A stretch of DNA of 48,919 bases from Cryomorphaceae bacterium (GCA_020832345.1 JAFIEY010000144.1:1-48919), one strand, 5' to 3'. Counted from the first letter of the stretch, positions 33,531 through 42,668 are shown. Notes: generated from the letters alone by a model not told the origin. Made by a program: numbers and translations.

Positions 33531-34358
33531 ATGATCCTCATTGCCGACAGCGGTTCTACCAAAACACAAGGCGTGTTGATTTCCCCCGAGGGAGATCAAC
33601 GCGCTTTTTTGCTGGATGGCATCAACCCGCTTTTTCACACTACGGAAGAAATCATCGACATTTTTCAGGCAGATGCATCCGTTTTGAAAATCGCCCCATT
33701 CGTTTTGAAAATCCATTTTTTTGGCGCAGGATGTTCCTCGCCTGATCGAAACGCAAGGGTAGAAAAAGCCCTCAAAAGATTATTCGCAAATGCTGAGGTT
33801 TATGTAGATCACGACCTTATGGGCGCAGCCATAGCGCTATACAAAGACCAGCCTTTGGTTTCCTGTATATTGGGAACCGGCGCCAATTCCGCATTTTTTG
33901 ACGGACAAAACCTGATCGATGTAGTTCCATCCCTGGGGTATGTTCTCGGTGATGAAGGATCCGGTGCAGATATTGGCAAGGTGCTCATTCGAGATTTTTT
34001 ATACGGAAACCTACCCTTTGCCATACAAAATGAACTATCGGCACATCACAACAAAGAATCATTGCTCGACCGGGTATATCGCCAAAAAAATCCCAATCGA
34101 TTTTTGGCATCAACCACAAAAATTCTTTCATCCCATATTGAGGAAGCTTATACACAAAACCTCCTCAAATCGAGATTTTCTGCTTTTGAAAAACATCATT
34201 TGCAGCCCTACGCAAAACACACCAAAAATGTAGGTTTTGTGGGCGGAATTGCCTTTCACTTTCAATCCGTATTTAAACCACTGCTCGAACAAAAAGGCTG
34301 GAAAGTAAACCGAATTTTAGAAAAACCGATGGATGGTTTAATAAAAGCGCAATTATAA
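33531..34358 (+). CDS. BadF/BadG/BcrA-type ATPase (N-acetylglucosamine-kinase-like)
   Basis: 275 residues of the actin-like ATPase superfamily: phosphate-1 motif ADSGSTKTQGVL at the N-terminus, a second ATP-binding motif with GTGANSAFFDGQ and the DEGSGADIGK segment, and an adenosine motif FVGGIAFHF near the end. Bacteroidota proteins like this are usually annotated as N-acetylglucosamine kinases in cell-wall sugar recovery; the substrate is not readable here. The ATG at 33531 is chosen because it begins with the phosphate motif, 4 bp after the gap stop. The frame is open upstream into gap in a different reading frame. Confidence 0.85.
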   Translation: MILIADSGSTKTQGVLISPEGDQRAFLLDGINPLFHTTEEIIDIFQADASVLKIAPFVLKIHFFGAGCSSPDRNARVEKALKRLFANAEVYVDHDLMGAAIALYKDQPLVSCILGTGANSAFFDGQNLIDVVPSLGYVLGDEGSGADIGKVLIRDFLYGNLPFAIQNELSAHHNKESLLDRVYRQKNPNRFLASTTKILSSHIEEAYTQNLLKSRFSAFEKHHLQPYAKHTKNVGFVGGIAFHFQSVFKPLLEQKGWKVNRILEKPMDGLIKAQL

Positions 34359-34393
34359 AGTTTCAATTCCGTTTTATTGTCGAATTTTGCCAC

Positions 34394-35881
34394 GTGAAAA
34401 AATTACCCATGTCATCAGTTGTATTTCGGTATTTGCCGGTATTGATTGCCCTTACCTTATCCGTATTGGCTTGCCGAAGAGGAGATAACTTTGCAGAGTC
34501 AGGCGTAAAACTCACTTTCTCTGCCGACACGATATATCTCGACACGGTGTTTTCTACCGTGGGTTCATCTACGCGGGTACTTAAAGTATTTAACCCTTCC
34601 TCGGATGCCGTCAACATCGACCAAATATTTTTGGGAAGGGGACAACAATCCTTTTACCGACTAAACATCAACGGAAACTCTGCCAAATCGGATACCGATG
34701 TGGAAATTTTGCCCCGCGACAGCATGTATATTTTTATCGAAATAACCGGAAATACACAGGCACACCCAGATCCCATTTACGAGGATTCTATCATTTTCAT
34801 CAATAAAGGTGAAACCCAGTGGGTCAACCTGGTTACCCTAGTGCAGGATGCGCACTTTATTTACCCCACCCGATACTTTACCGATTCTGAAATCAATTAC
34901 AGCGTTTTTCCTTGCGACACCACTTTTAACAGTCACAAACCCGTGGTCATTTACGGATATGCCGTAGTAGATGCCAATTGCGAACTCATCATTCAGGATG
35001 GTGCACAATTTCATTTTCACAAAAATTCCGGACTTTGGGTTTTTAATGGTGGTAGTTTAAAAGTAAACCCCGGCGGTGTAATCGATTACGACAATCCGGT
35101 GGTTTTTCAAGGGGATCGTCTCGAACCTTTTTACAAAGAAATTCCCGGTCAATGGGGCGGAGCTTTGGGCGGAATTTATATCATGGGCAATAGCGTCAAT
35201 AATATCATCAATAATGCGGTGATTAAAAACGGTACCATTGGACTAGTTGCAGACAGTACCATAGCCGCAAATCCAAATTTACACATCACCAATACCCGAT
35301 TTTACAATTTTTCCCGAGCTGGGATTTTTGGTGGATACGGCAACTTTGAAGCGGAAAACGTGGTGGCAGCAAATTGCGGTTTATACACCTTTTATGCCTT
35401 GGGCGGAAGGTACTCTTTTATTCATTCAACTTTTGCCAATTACTGGAATCAATCTTCACGAAGCACACCGGCAATCGGATTGTTTAATTTTTTTGAAACG
35501 CCGGACAACACCTTTGAAGTCCGGGACATTTCAAAGGCATATTTTGGCAATTGTATCATTTACGGTTCAAACGTCAATGAGCTGGGGATAAACCAATTTC
35601 CGGGCACAAATCTGGAATACACCTTTAACCGTTGTATATTAAAAATTCATCCCGATACGGCGGAAAGACCTTTTGACATTACCAATAGCCAAAAGTTTCA
35701 ACAACCCATCGTAAATCAGAATCCAGATTTTATCGATCCACTGGTCAACGATTACCAATTGGAATCCACTTCACCGGCCATTGGCACAGGAAATACCGAT
35801 GGCACAAATGTGTTTTTTGATATTAAAGGTGAATCCCGAACACCTTTGCCCGATATAGGCGCTTATCAGTTTAAAAACTAA
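34394..35881 (+). CDS. Large lipoprotein, probably beta-helical
   Basis: 495 residues. A lipoprotein signal (TLSVLAC) precedes a beta-sandwich-like part (FSADTIYLDTVFSTVGSST, a family feature of many Bacteroidota surface lipoproteins). A long repetitive region follows in which short strands with Asn/Gly turns recur (for example INNAVIKNGTIGLV, LHITNTRFYNFSRAG), characteristic of right-handed parallel beta-helix folds. It has no catalytic signature. A GTG at 34394 is the likely start. The stop TAA at 35879-35881 is part of the target duplication of the repeat that follows. Function unknown. Confidence 0.75.
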   Translation: MKKLPMSSVVFRYLPVLIALTLSVLACRRGDNFAESGVKLTFSADTIYLDTVFSTVGSSTRVLKVFNPSSDAVNIDQIFLGRGQQSFYRLNINGNSAKSDTDVEILPRDSMYIFIEITGNTQAHPDPIYEDSIIFINKGETQWVNLVTLVQDAHFIYPTRYFTDSEINYSVFPCDTTFNSHKPVVIYGYAVVDANCELIIQDGAQFHFHKNSGLWVFNGGSLKVNPGGVIDYDNPVVFQGDRLEPFYKEIPGQWGGALGGIYIMGNSVNNIINNAVIKNGTIGLVADSTIAANPNLHITNTRFYNFSRAGIFGGYGNFEAENVVAANCGLYTFYALGGRYSFIHSTFANYWNQSSRSTPAIGLFNFFETPDNTFEVRDISKAYFGNCIIYGSNVNELGINQFPGTNLEYTFNRCILKIHPDTAERPFDITNSQKFQQPIVNQNPDFIDPLVNDYQLESTSPAIGTGNTDGTNVFFDIKGESRTPLPDIGAYQFKN

Positions 35882-35884
35882 TTA

Positions 35885-36065
35885 GTGGCTGTCTATAAAG
35901 TCCGATAGCTTCGTTATGCCTGCCCTTACCGAAGGTTTTAGGGCTCAGTTGAATATCCAGTCATTTACTTTAGTAAACTCCTTGATATTCCCCGTTATCT
36001 ATCGGGTTCGCAAGCCTCGCTCTCGAACTTTCTAGTTCAGCCAATGACACATTATGGATAAATTC
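35885..36065 (+). repeat. Family-2 palindromic repeat (copy 3, 181 bp) between two convergent stops
   Basis: Runs from GTGGCTGTCTATAAAG to TATGGATAAATTC with flanking TAATTA at 35879-35884 and 36066-36071. In the original sequence the single TAATTA plus the preceding C held both the TAA of the lipoprotein gene and the TAG of the enoyl-CoA hydratase gene, which overlapped. The element split them, and both proteins keep their stop. The right inverted repeat is partly decayed. Confidence 0.93.
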
Positions 36066-36841
36066 TAATTACCCTTAAATGCAGGTTTTCTCTTGGCCAA
36101 AAAAGCGGATGTTCCCTCTTTAAAATCTTCAGAACCAAAACACTGTCCAAAATGCGCAATCTCCTTTTTCAAACCTTCAGATTGGGGATGTTCATATCCG
36201 GCACGTACTGCTTCCAGTGCATGGCGAATGGCGGTAGGGGATTGAACAATCATTTTTCCGGCCAATTTCTTTGCCTCTTCGAGTAGGGTTTCCTGGTCAT
36301 AAATGTGGTTTACGAGGCCCCATTTTAAAGCTTCTTCCGCTGACATCATTCCCGCAGTGGTGATGATTTCCATCGCCTTTCCCTTTCCCACAAGCTGGGC
36401 AAGACGCTGAGTGCCGCCATATCCGGGGATTAAACCAAGGCTTACCTCCGGCAAACCCAATCTGGCATTAGGGGATGCAATGCGAACATGACAGCTCATC
36501 GCCAATTCAAGACCACCTCCCAGGGCAAAACCATTTACCGCCGCAATGACGGGTTTGGGCATTTGCTCCACAAAACTAAATAGCAAATCCTGTCCGCGTT
36601 GGGCGAGTTCCCTTCCACCGTTTACATCGAGATTAGCGAGTTCGGCAATATCGGCACCGGCCACAAAGGCTTTGGTTCCACTACCGGTGATGATAACCGC
36701 ACGAATATCTTTATCGTCTTTTACTTCTCTTAATTGAGCATTTAGACTTTCAATGGTTTCACTGTTAAGGGCGTTCAACTTGTCGGGGCGGTTCACTGTA
36801 ATTACCGCAATGTGATTTTCTTTTTCTAAAGTACTAAGCAT
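36065..36841 (-). CDS. Enoyl-CoA hydratase/isomerase family protein
   Basis: 258 residues of the crotonase superfamily. The CoA-binding and oxyanion segments IRAVIITGSGTKAFVAGADI and NGFALGGGLELAMSC are clear. The two glutamates characteristic of hydratases are present, one in GGGLELAM and one in LGLPEVSLGLIP, so it probably hydrates enoyl-CoA thioesters in fatty acid degradation. It lies 9 bp after a sensor kinase gene. Its stop codon TAG uses the last base of the family-2 repeat plus the first two bases of the target duplication. Genes of dissimilar function share this apparent operon. Confidence 0.92.
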   Translation of the reverse strand: MLSTLEKENHIAVITVNRPDKLNALNSETIESLNAQLREVKDDKDIRAVIITGSGTKAFVAGADIAELANLDVNGGRELAQRGQDLLFSFVEQMPKPVIAAVNGFALGGGLELAMSCHVRIASPNARLGLPEVSLGLIPGYGGTQRLAQLVGKGKAMEIITTAGMMSAEEALKWGLVNHIYDQETLLEEAKKLAGKMIVQSPTAIRHALEAVRAGYEHPQSEGLKKEIAHFGQCFGSEDFKEGTSAFLAKRKPAFKGN

Positions 36842-36850
36842 GGCATAAGT

Positions 36851-38290
36851 TTATGATAATTTGGGCAAATGTACATAAAAAACGCTTCCCGTTCCGGGGG
36901 TTGACTCCAAGCTTAAACGTCCATCCAGACCTTCAATAACGGATTTTACGATGGATAATCCAAGACCCATTCCGGCACTTTTGGTGGTAAACCGGGGTTC
37001 AAAAATCTTCTCGTGTTCAGATTTTGGAATTCCTACCCCATCGTCGCAAATGGCGATACAAACTTCATGTCCGGCATCTTCAACAATTATTTCAATATTA
37101 GGCGGCACTCCTTTTTCTCCGGCTTGCTGTGCATTTTTTATGAGGTTGTTTAAGGCTCGAATGAGTTGTTCTTTGTCTCCTTTGATGTAAAGGTCTCTGG
37201 TGGTTCTGTCGTCGAGGTGGAGATTGTCGCCGTGAAACAAGGCACAGGCATTTCGAATCAATGGCTGGATGTGTAGTGGGTCTTTTTTGAGATCTGGCAA
37301 ATTGGCATATCGGGAAAAGGTATCGGCAATTTGTGCCATGGCGTCCACCTGAGCGATAAGACCGGAAATTATTTCTGTGGAAGGATTTTTGTCCCGACGA
37401 AATTTCTGCTCCAGCATTTGAAGGTTGAGTTTCATTGGGGTAAGTGGGTTTTTAATTTCGTGTGCCACTTGCTTGGCCATGTCCTGCCAGGCAGAATGCC
37501 GTTCTTTTTTGGCCAGTTCCAGTGCGGCGTCGTGCAGGGCCTTTAGCATTCGATTATACTCGTTTGCCAGCCTTTGAATTTCCAAAGGAAATGACCCTTC
37601 GATGGGCTGGTTGTTGGCGAGTTGGGTACGGGAAATTTTTTCACGTAAAATGGTTAGCGGTCGCGCAATGCTATTGGATAAAATAAGTGCTATGACCACC
37701 GCAATGAAAAAGACAAGTCCAAAAATCCCAAATAGACTGGCAAAAAACTCACGCAATTCTTCCTGTTCGAAACGCTCATCGGTTTCGTAGGGGAATTTCA
37801 GAATGGCGAGGGGTCGGTTTCGCTCGTCGGTTACCACCGTTCCCGAGAGTATATATTTTCTATTGTTGGGATGATTTTCCACCGTTACGCCTGCCCCATC
37901 TTGTTGAACCAAGCCCAGTAGTACCGAATTTAAAAATGGGGGAAATAAACCGCCGTTACTCGCCGCTGAACTAATAATGTATTTCCCTTCAAAATCGTAG
38001 AATCCAATATCTTGATTGTGAATGTCGGCCAATTCGCAAATTCGATCGTCAAAAACCTCCACCAATCGCTCTGGGTTTTGGTATAAATCCTCTCCCAAAT
38101 TGCGAATAAAGTAATCAATTGTTGCCCGAATGGCATATTCCTTTCGTTTGAGGCGTTCAAGATTATACTCTTCATTTTCTGCCTTAAAGAAATAATACGA
38201 AATGGTGCCCGTCATGAGAAATGACAGAAATATGAGGCCTAGCATGGCCAAAAACATCCTTATGCGCAATGAAGCTTTCACAGTTTCCAA
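36851..38290 (-). CDS. Two-component sensor histidine kinase (NtrY-like)
   Basis: 479 residues. The first membrane span lies at about 12-35, then a periplasmic domain of about 140 residues; the second span (FGLVFFIAVVIALILS) is followed by a HAMP domain. The phosphoacceptor His is in QVAHEIKNPLTPMKLN, and the ATPase domain shows N (NNLIKNAQQAG), G1 (DDGVGIP) and G2 (AGMGLGLSIVKSV) boxes. It resembles NtrY-type kinases. No response-regulator gene is visible nearby, so its partner is unknown. It lies between dprA and the hydratase gene, all co-directional and closely spaced. Confidence 0.93.
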   Translation of the reverse strand: METVKASLRIRMFLAMLGLIFLSFLMTGTISYYFFKAENEEYNLERLKRKEYAIRATIDYFIRNLGEDLYQNPERLVEVFDDRICELADIHNQDIGFYDFEGKYIISSAASNGGLFPPFLNSVLLGLVQQDGAGVTVENHPNNRKYILSGTVVTDERNRPLAILKFPYETDERFEQEELREFFASLFGIFGLVFFIAVVIALILSNSIARPLTILREKISRTQLANNQPIEGSFPLEIQRLANEYNRMLKALHDAALELAKKERHSAWQDMAKQVAHEIKNPLTPMKLNLQMLEQKFRRDKNPSTEIISGLIAQVDAMAQIADTFSRYANLPDLKKDPLHIQPLIRNACALFHGDNLHLDDRTTRDLYIKGDKEQLIRALNNLIKNAQQAGEKGVPPNIEIIVEDAGHEVCIAICDDGVGIPKSEHEKIFEPRFTTKSAGMGLGLSIVKSVIEGLDGRLSLESTPGTGSVFYVHLPKLS

Positions 38291-38311
38291 AGATAAAACA
38301 GCGCGTGCAGT

Positions 38312-39442
38312 TTACATCCTCGAAGCATAACAATTTCCGGGCAGGTTTTTTATAAGGCCTTTGAGCTCCAATTCTAATAACTTCCCCAGCAGCTGTGAAG
38401 GTTTTTGCTGCAAATCCATGCATAATTCATCCAGTGAAATTTGTCGCTTTTTGTTGATGCTCTCCATGAGCTTTTGCTCTGCCGGGCTGAGTTCAATGAA
38501 AAGCTCTGCCTGCCGAACCCTCGGCGCAACGGATTCCTCCACCGACCAATTCAAATCCGAAGGCAATTGCTCTGGGCGATGCAACAAGGTGGCTTTTAAT
38601 TGGTATATTAAATCGTTGCACCCTTCAGAATAGGTTTCTCCGGGTTTCCCCGGCACGGCGTAAACTTCTTTATTGTAATCGAAGGCCATATTGGCAGTGA
38701 TCAAAGCACCACCTTTTTTGGCGGCCTCAACAACTACCAAGGCATCGGAGAGCATGGCGACAATTCGGTTGCGCATGGGAAAGTTGACCCGATCGGGCGG
38801 TGTGCCGGGCGGAAACTCACTTATGAGTCCACCATTTTCGAGCATCTTATTGGCTATTTTTTTGTGGAGATTGGGATAGACAAAATCGAGACCATTGCCC
38901 AAAACGCCGATGGTGGGCAGCCCATTGTCCAGGGCAGCCTGATGGGCAGCCACATCAATGCCGTAGGCCAAACCACTTACAATACAAGGCTTATAAATCC
39001 CCCAATCCCGTACGAGGGTTTCGGTAAAGGTTTTTCCAAAAGCAGTAGCATTTCTCGTCCCCACCACCCCGATGGTGCGATTTTTATTCATGGGAATATT
39101 TTCACCCTTGTAAAACAACACCACCGGACTGTCGTCAAAAACCCGCAATCGATTGGGGAATTTTGGATCGGAAAACAGAAGCATTTTTATGTTTTTCTTC
39201 TTGCACATTCGCAACTCCGCCTCCGCCTGGGGAATATGCGTTTCGGCAGATTTCACCATATTTGCCGTCTTTTCATTAACGCCTTCCAAACGCATTAATT
39301 CCCGAATGGTCATTTTTCGTAGTTGTAATAAACTCCCACTTTCTCGCACCAAATGCCTGATGGAACGATTGCCCAATCCGTTGGCAATTTGTAATGCCCT
39401 GCCATAGAGCACTTCTTCTTCGCTAGCTATCTCGGTTATCAT
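38312..39442 (-). CDS. dprA: DNA-processing protein DprA
   Basis: 376 residues. Loads RecA on incoming single-stranded DNA during natural transformation. N-terminal helical domain, then the Rossmann-like core with VGTRNATAFGK, SGLAYGIDVAAHQAAL, the SEFPPGTPPD segment and the RNRIVAML, KGGALITANMA and AVPGKPGE motifs. A winged-helix C-terminal domain closes it (LLELELKGLIKNLPG). The gene leads a three-gene minus-strand group with the sensor kinase and the hydratase. No competence genes are visible beyond it. Confidence 0.95.
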   Translation of the reverse strand: MITEIASEEEVLYGRALQIANGLGNRSIRHLVRESGSLLQLRKMTIRELMRLEGVNEKTANMVKSAETHIPQAEAELRMCKKKNIKMLLFSDPKFPNRLRVFDDSPVVLFYKGENIPMNKNRTIGVVGTRNATAFGKTFTETLVRDWGIYKPCIVSGLAYGIDVAAHQAALDNGLPTIGVLGNGLDFVYPNLHKKIANKMLENGGLISEFPPGTPPDRVNFPMRNRIVAMLSDALVVVEAAKKGGALITANMAFDYNKEVYAVPGKPGETYSEGCNDLIYQLKATLLHRPEQLPSDLNWSVEESVAPRVRQAELFIELSPAEQKLMESINKKRQISLDELCMDLQQKPSQLLGKLLELELKGLIKNLPGNCYASRM

Positions 39443-39550
39443 CTCAAAAAATATTGTACAATAATGCTGACAAATTTCTAAAACGAAATTGAATTTTCAA
39501 ACTATTTTTTTAGGTTTAGTTTTGCGGCCAAATTTTTTGTTCAAATCAAC

Positions 39551-41554
39551 GTGAGAAAAACAACCAATATTGCGGGTAATTTCAGGCTTAGAATACCATT
39601 TTCATCCTTTATATTTTTGGGTGTTTTTATGCTGATTTTGGGTGATGTGGTGCAAGCTCAACGTCTCGACAGCCTTCGCCAAGTGGAAGTAATTGGCACC
39701 AGAGAAGAAACCGATTTACAAAATGTGCCCCGCCAGGTGATCATTATCGACAGGGAGATGATAGAGGAAAGTGCTTCTCAATCCCTGACCGAAATATTGG
39801 AATATGCCGTTGGTGTGGACGTTCGTCAGCGCGGCCCTATGGATGCACAAACGGACGTAAGCATGCGCGGTGGAACCTTTGACCAAACGCTTATTCTCAT
39901 CGATGGCATTCGATATAATGATCCGCAAACCGGGCATCATCAAATGAATTTGCCCATCAGTCACCACCAAATTGAACGCATTGAAATTTTACCCGGTGGT
40001 GTATCGTCGGTTTTGGGTGCCGGTGCCATGACAGGTGCCATCAATATTGTTACCAAAAAGGAAAGCGGAATACATGGCAGTGGTGAGACGTATTTTGGTC
40101 AAAACAATATGTTTGGCGGAAGATTTTGGCAACAATGGGGTGCAAAAAATTACGGTCTCGCGTTGAACGCGCAGTATATGCAACACGACGGTTATATGGA
40201 AAACACCGATTTTAGGAATACCTCAGTCAACCTAACCGGATACCACAAGGGGAAAAAACATTTGCTTCAGGGTATGGTGGGCATGGTTCAGCGAGATTTT
40301 GGGGCGCAAAATTTTTACACCTTTGCCTTTCCTACACAATTTGAGGCCATTCGTGGTTATAGCGCACAATTTACCTTTAAGTACTACCCCGACAACTCAA
40401 CCAAAATAAGAATTCAGGGCTATGCGCGTCAACATTACGACCGATTTGAATTATACCGCGAAGGACCGGATTATTATCAATACCGCAATGGTCTGTTTAT
40501 CCGCGATAAAGACACCGTTCCAAATTGGTATATGGACCACAATTACCACCGGAGCAGAACCGCGGGGTTGGAAATAAATGCCGTCAGGGAATTGACCAAA
40601 AACCACAGTTTTTCGGCTGGAATTGATTATCGGTATGAGGGCATACATTCCAGTTTGCTGGGGGAGTTTATGGACGAACCTATCCCTGTACCCGGGCATC
40701 CCCGTGGCACGTACCACCGCTTTGCCAATCGGCATAATCTGGCATTATACTCCGAGTATCGGGGCACGATTCAGCGCTTCACATTTCGGGCCGGGGCATT
40801 GGGCAACCTCAATAGCGATTTTGGATTTCACTTTATGCCAGGCGCCGCCCTGAGCTTCAAACTACATTCCGATCACCTCTTATTTACCGGTGTAAACCGA
40901 TCCTTTCGACTTCCCACGTACACCGATTTATATTACAACATTGGAGGTGCACAAGGGAGTGAGGAGCTGCTGCCGGAGGAATCCGATCAAGTTGAACTTG
41001 GATATCGGGGCGGCATTGGCAGTAACAGATTTAGTGCCGTATCCTTTTATCGTCGGGGATTTAACCTAATCGATTGGGTTCGCTTTCCCGGCGAATCAAC
41101 TGTGATGGCGACCAATATCAATCAATTTGATATTTACGGCTTAGAATTGAGTTTTGACAAACAGCTATCCAAATTCCCGGAACTAAAACGCCTGCACTTG
41201 TCGTACAGTTACCAAGAAAGTCCACACGAAAACTTTCCCTTTGTATCCGTTTATGCCTTGGATTTTTTACGTCACAAATTAAACGCAGGAATAATGGGTA
41301 AACTGGGAAAAGTTTTGATTTACAACGCCCGGTTAACCTATCAGGATCGCCGGGGTGATTTCACCAATGCCGACGGATTACAACAAGCGTATCCAGATGT
41401 TTGGCTGGCCTCCCTTCGGCTTACCGCCAGATTTTCTGCCTTTGACGTATATACAGAAGGTTCAAATTTATTTAACCAAAACCCTATTTACGACCGCGGG
41501 GGAATCGTATTGCCCGGACTGTGGATTCGGGGTGGTGTCAGTGTAAAGTGGTAA
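39551..41554 (+). CDS. TonB-dependent outer-membrane receptor
   Basis: 667 residues. GTG start, signal peptide to about QAQ, a TonB-box-like start (RQVEVIGT), a plug domain (VPRQVIIIDREMIEESASQSLTEIL near residues 58-80 and RIEILPGGVSSVLGAGAMTG), then a 22-strand barrel ending in an aromatic-terminated LWIRGGVSVKW. It has no carboxypeptidase-like extra domain, so it resembles BtuB- or siderophore-type receptors rather than SusC. The ligand is not determinable. It converges with the M23 peptidase gene with a gap of 1 bp. Unlike the receptor at 678-3133, its frame is intact. Confidence 0.9.
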   Translation: MRKTTNIAGNFRLRIPFSSFIFLGVFMLILGDVVQAQRLDSLRQVEVIGTREETDLQNVPRQVIIIDREMIEESASQSLTEILEYAVGVDVRQRGPMDAQTDVSMRGGTFDQTLILIDGIRYNDPQTGHHQMNLPISHHQIERIEILPGGVSSVLGAGAMTGAINIVTKKESGIHGSGETYFGQNNMFGGRFWQQWGAKNYGLALNAQYMQHDGYMENTDFRNTSVNLTGYHKGKKHLLQGMVGMVQRDFGAQNFYTFAFPTQFEAIRGYSAQFTFKYYPDNSTKIRIQGYARQHYDRFELYREGPDYYQYRNGLFIRDKDTVPNWYMDHNYHRSRTAGLEINAVRELTKNHSFSAGIDYRYEGIHSSLLGEFMDEPIPVPGHPRGTYHRFANRHNLALYSEYRGTIQRFTFRAGALGNLNSDFGFHFMPGAALSFKLHSDHLLFTGVNRSFRLPTYTDLYYNIGGAQGSEELLPEESDQVELGYRGGIGSNRFSAVSFYRRGFNLIDWVRFPGESTVMATNINQFDIYGLELSFDKQLSKFPELKRLHLSYSYQESPHENFPFVSVYALDFLRHKLNAGIMGKLGKVLIYNARLTYQDRRGDFTNADGLQQAYPDVWLASLRLTARFSAFDVYTEGSNLFNQNPIYDRGGIVLPGLWIRGGVSVKW

Positions 41555-41555
41555 A

Positions 41556-42419
41556 TTAGAAACGGATAAAATCTTGGGGATTTACGGGTTTTCCCTCGTG
41601 CCAGAGTTCAAAATGTAAATGAGGGCCGGTGGTAAATTCTCCGGTACTGCCCACCATGCCGATAACTTCCCCTGCCCGAACAACATCGCCCTGTTTTTTA
41701 AATAATGCCGAATTGTGTTTGTAAACAGAAATTAGGTTGGTGGCGTGTTGAAGCACAATGGTATAACCTGTTTGGGCAGAGAATTCGGAAAAGAGCACCG
41801 TTCCTTTAAGACAGGCCTTAACCGGCTCGTTGGTTCGGGTAACGATATCCACCGCAAAATGACCTTCTTCAGGTAAAAAAGGCTGACTAATCTCGCCCTT
41901 TACCGGAGCAAAAAACGCATAACTGGAAAGCAAACTTTGAGACGCGGTCGTCGAAGTTTGTTGGATATTAAACAACTCTTCCTGTTCTACTTCCGCACGG
42001 AGCATGCTATCGTGAGCACTGGGAAATAAATTGATATTACCCGCAGAGGTGACCCGCATTTCAATACTGTCGTCTAGGTATTCGGGCGGTTCATCGGTGA
42101 TAACGCCCCGCAAGATGTTTACGTATTGTTCGTACTGTGCCAATTTGACCTCCATAGAATCTACCCGAAGGGCATTTTGGTAAGCCTGTCTTTTGAGTGC
42201 CGTAGAGGAATAGCCGGGAATATATTCGCGCAAAGGGGTAAAAGCAATGAGTAAAATGGTGGCGGTAATCAAAAAGATGCTTCCCAGGGTAAATATGACA
42301 AAGACATTGAGCCTCGAAAGTTTCAATGAAAGCTTTTCCTCAAAATCGTGATCGTTGAGGATTACCAATCGGTATTTACTCCGCCACTTTTCAGTGGTCT
42401 TTTTGATTTTGTTGGCCAT
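41556..42419 (-). CDS. M23 (LytM-type) peptidoglycan peptidase
   Basis: 287 residues. One membrane span near residues 38-58, a helical linker, then an M23 domain with both zinc ligands present: the HFAVDI motif (HxxxD) and PHLHFELWH (HxH), plus the WHEGKPVNPQDFI end. It is probably an inner-membrane-anchored endopeptidase that cuts peptide crosslinks during wall growth, or a regulator of an amidase if catalytically idle. Nothing indicates an idle copy. It lies between a terminator hairpin and the convergent receptor gene. Confidence 0.93.
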   Translation of the reverse strand: MANKIKKTTEKWRSKYRLVILNDHDFEEKLSLKLSRLNVFVIFTLGSIFLITATILLIAFTPLREYIPGYSSTALKRQAYQNALRVDSMEVKLAQYEQYVNILRGVITDEPPEYLDDSIEMRVTSAGNINLFPSAHDSMLRAEVEQEELFNIQQTSTTASQSLLSSYAFFAPVKGEISQPFLPEEGHFAVDIVTRTNEPVKACLKGTVLFSEFSAQTGYTIVLQHATNLISVYKHNSALFKKQGDVVRAGEVIGMVGSTGEFTTGPHLHFELWHEGKPVNPQDFIRF

Positions 42420-42444
42420 GGGCGCAGCGGTTCGGTTTCTAGTA

Positions 42445-42478
42445 GAAAAAAAAGCCGGGAGGTGCCCGGCTTTTTTCT
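42445..42478 (-). terminator. Intrinsic terminator, downstream of ahcY
   Basis: The GCCGGG/CCCGGC hairpin at 42454-42470 has an A-run on its left and a T-run on its right on the + strand. On the minus strand the order gives a stem followed by T residues, appropriate for ending ahcY transcripts. The family-2 repeat at 42507 has been inserted between ahcY and this terminator, about 190 bp from the stop codon. Confidence 0.75.
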
Positions 42479-42506
42479 GTGATGGGGCGTATCGACCAAT
42501 TAATTA

Positions 42507-42661
42507 GTGTCTGTCTATAAAGTCCGATAGCTTCGTTATGCTCAGTTGAATATCCAGTCATTTACTTTAGTAAACTCCTTGATATTCCCCGATATTCTCG
42601 GGGTCGCAAGCCTCGCTCTCGAACTTTCTAGCCTAGCCACTATGACTTTATGGACAGGCTC
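42507..42661 (+). repeat. Family-2 palindromic repeat (copy 4, 155 bp) beside the ahcY stop
   Basis: Best preserved short copy, from GTGTCTGTCTATAAAGTC to GACTTTATGGACAGGCTC, with exact TAATTA duplications at 42501-42506 and 42662-42667. The right duplication ends one base before the ahcY stop codon (42671-42669, minus strand). Its two ends can form an 18-position stem with fifteen standard pairs, two wobble pairs and one mismatch. It lacks the internal module of about 26 bp. Internal TTTAC/GTAAA and CCCCG/CGGGG hairpins are also visible. Confidence 0.95.
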
Positions 42662-42668
42662 TAATTAA

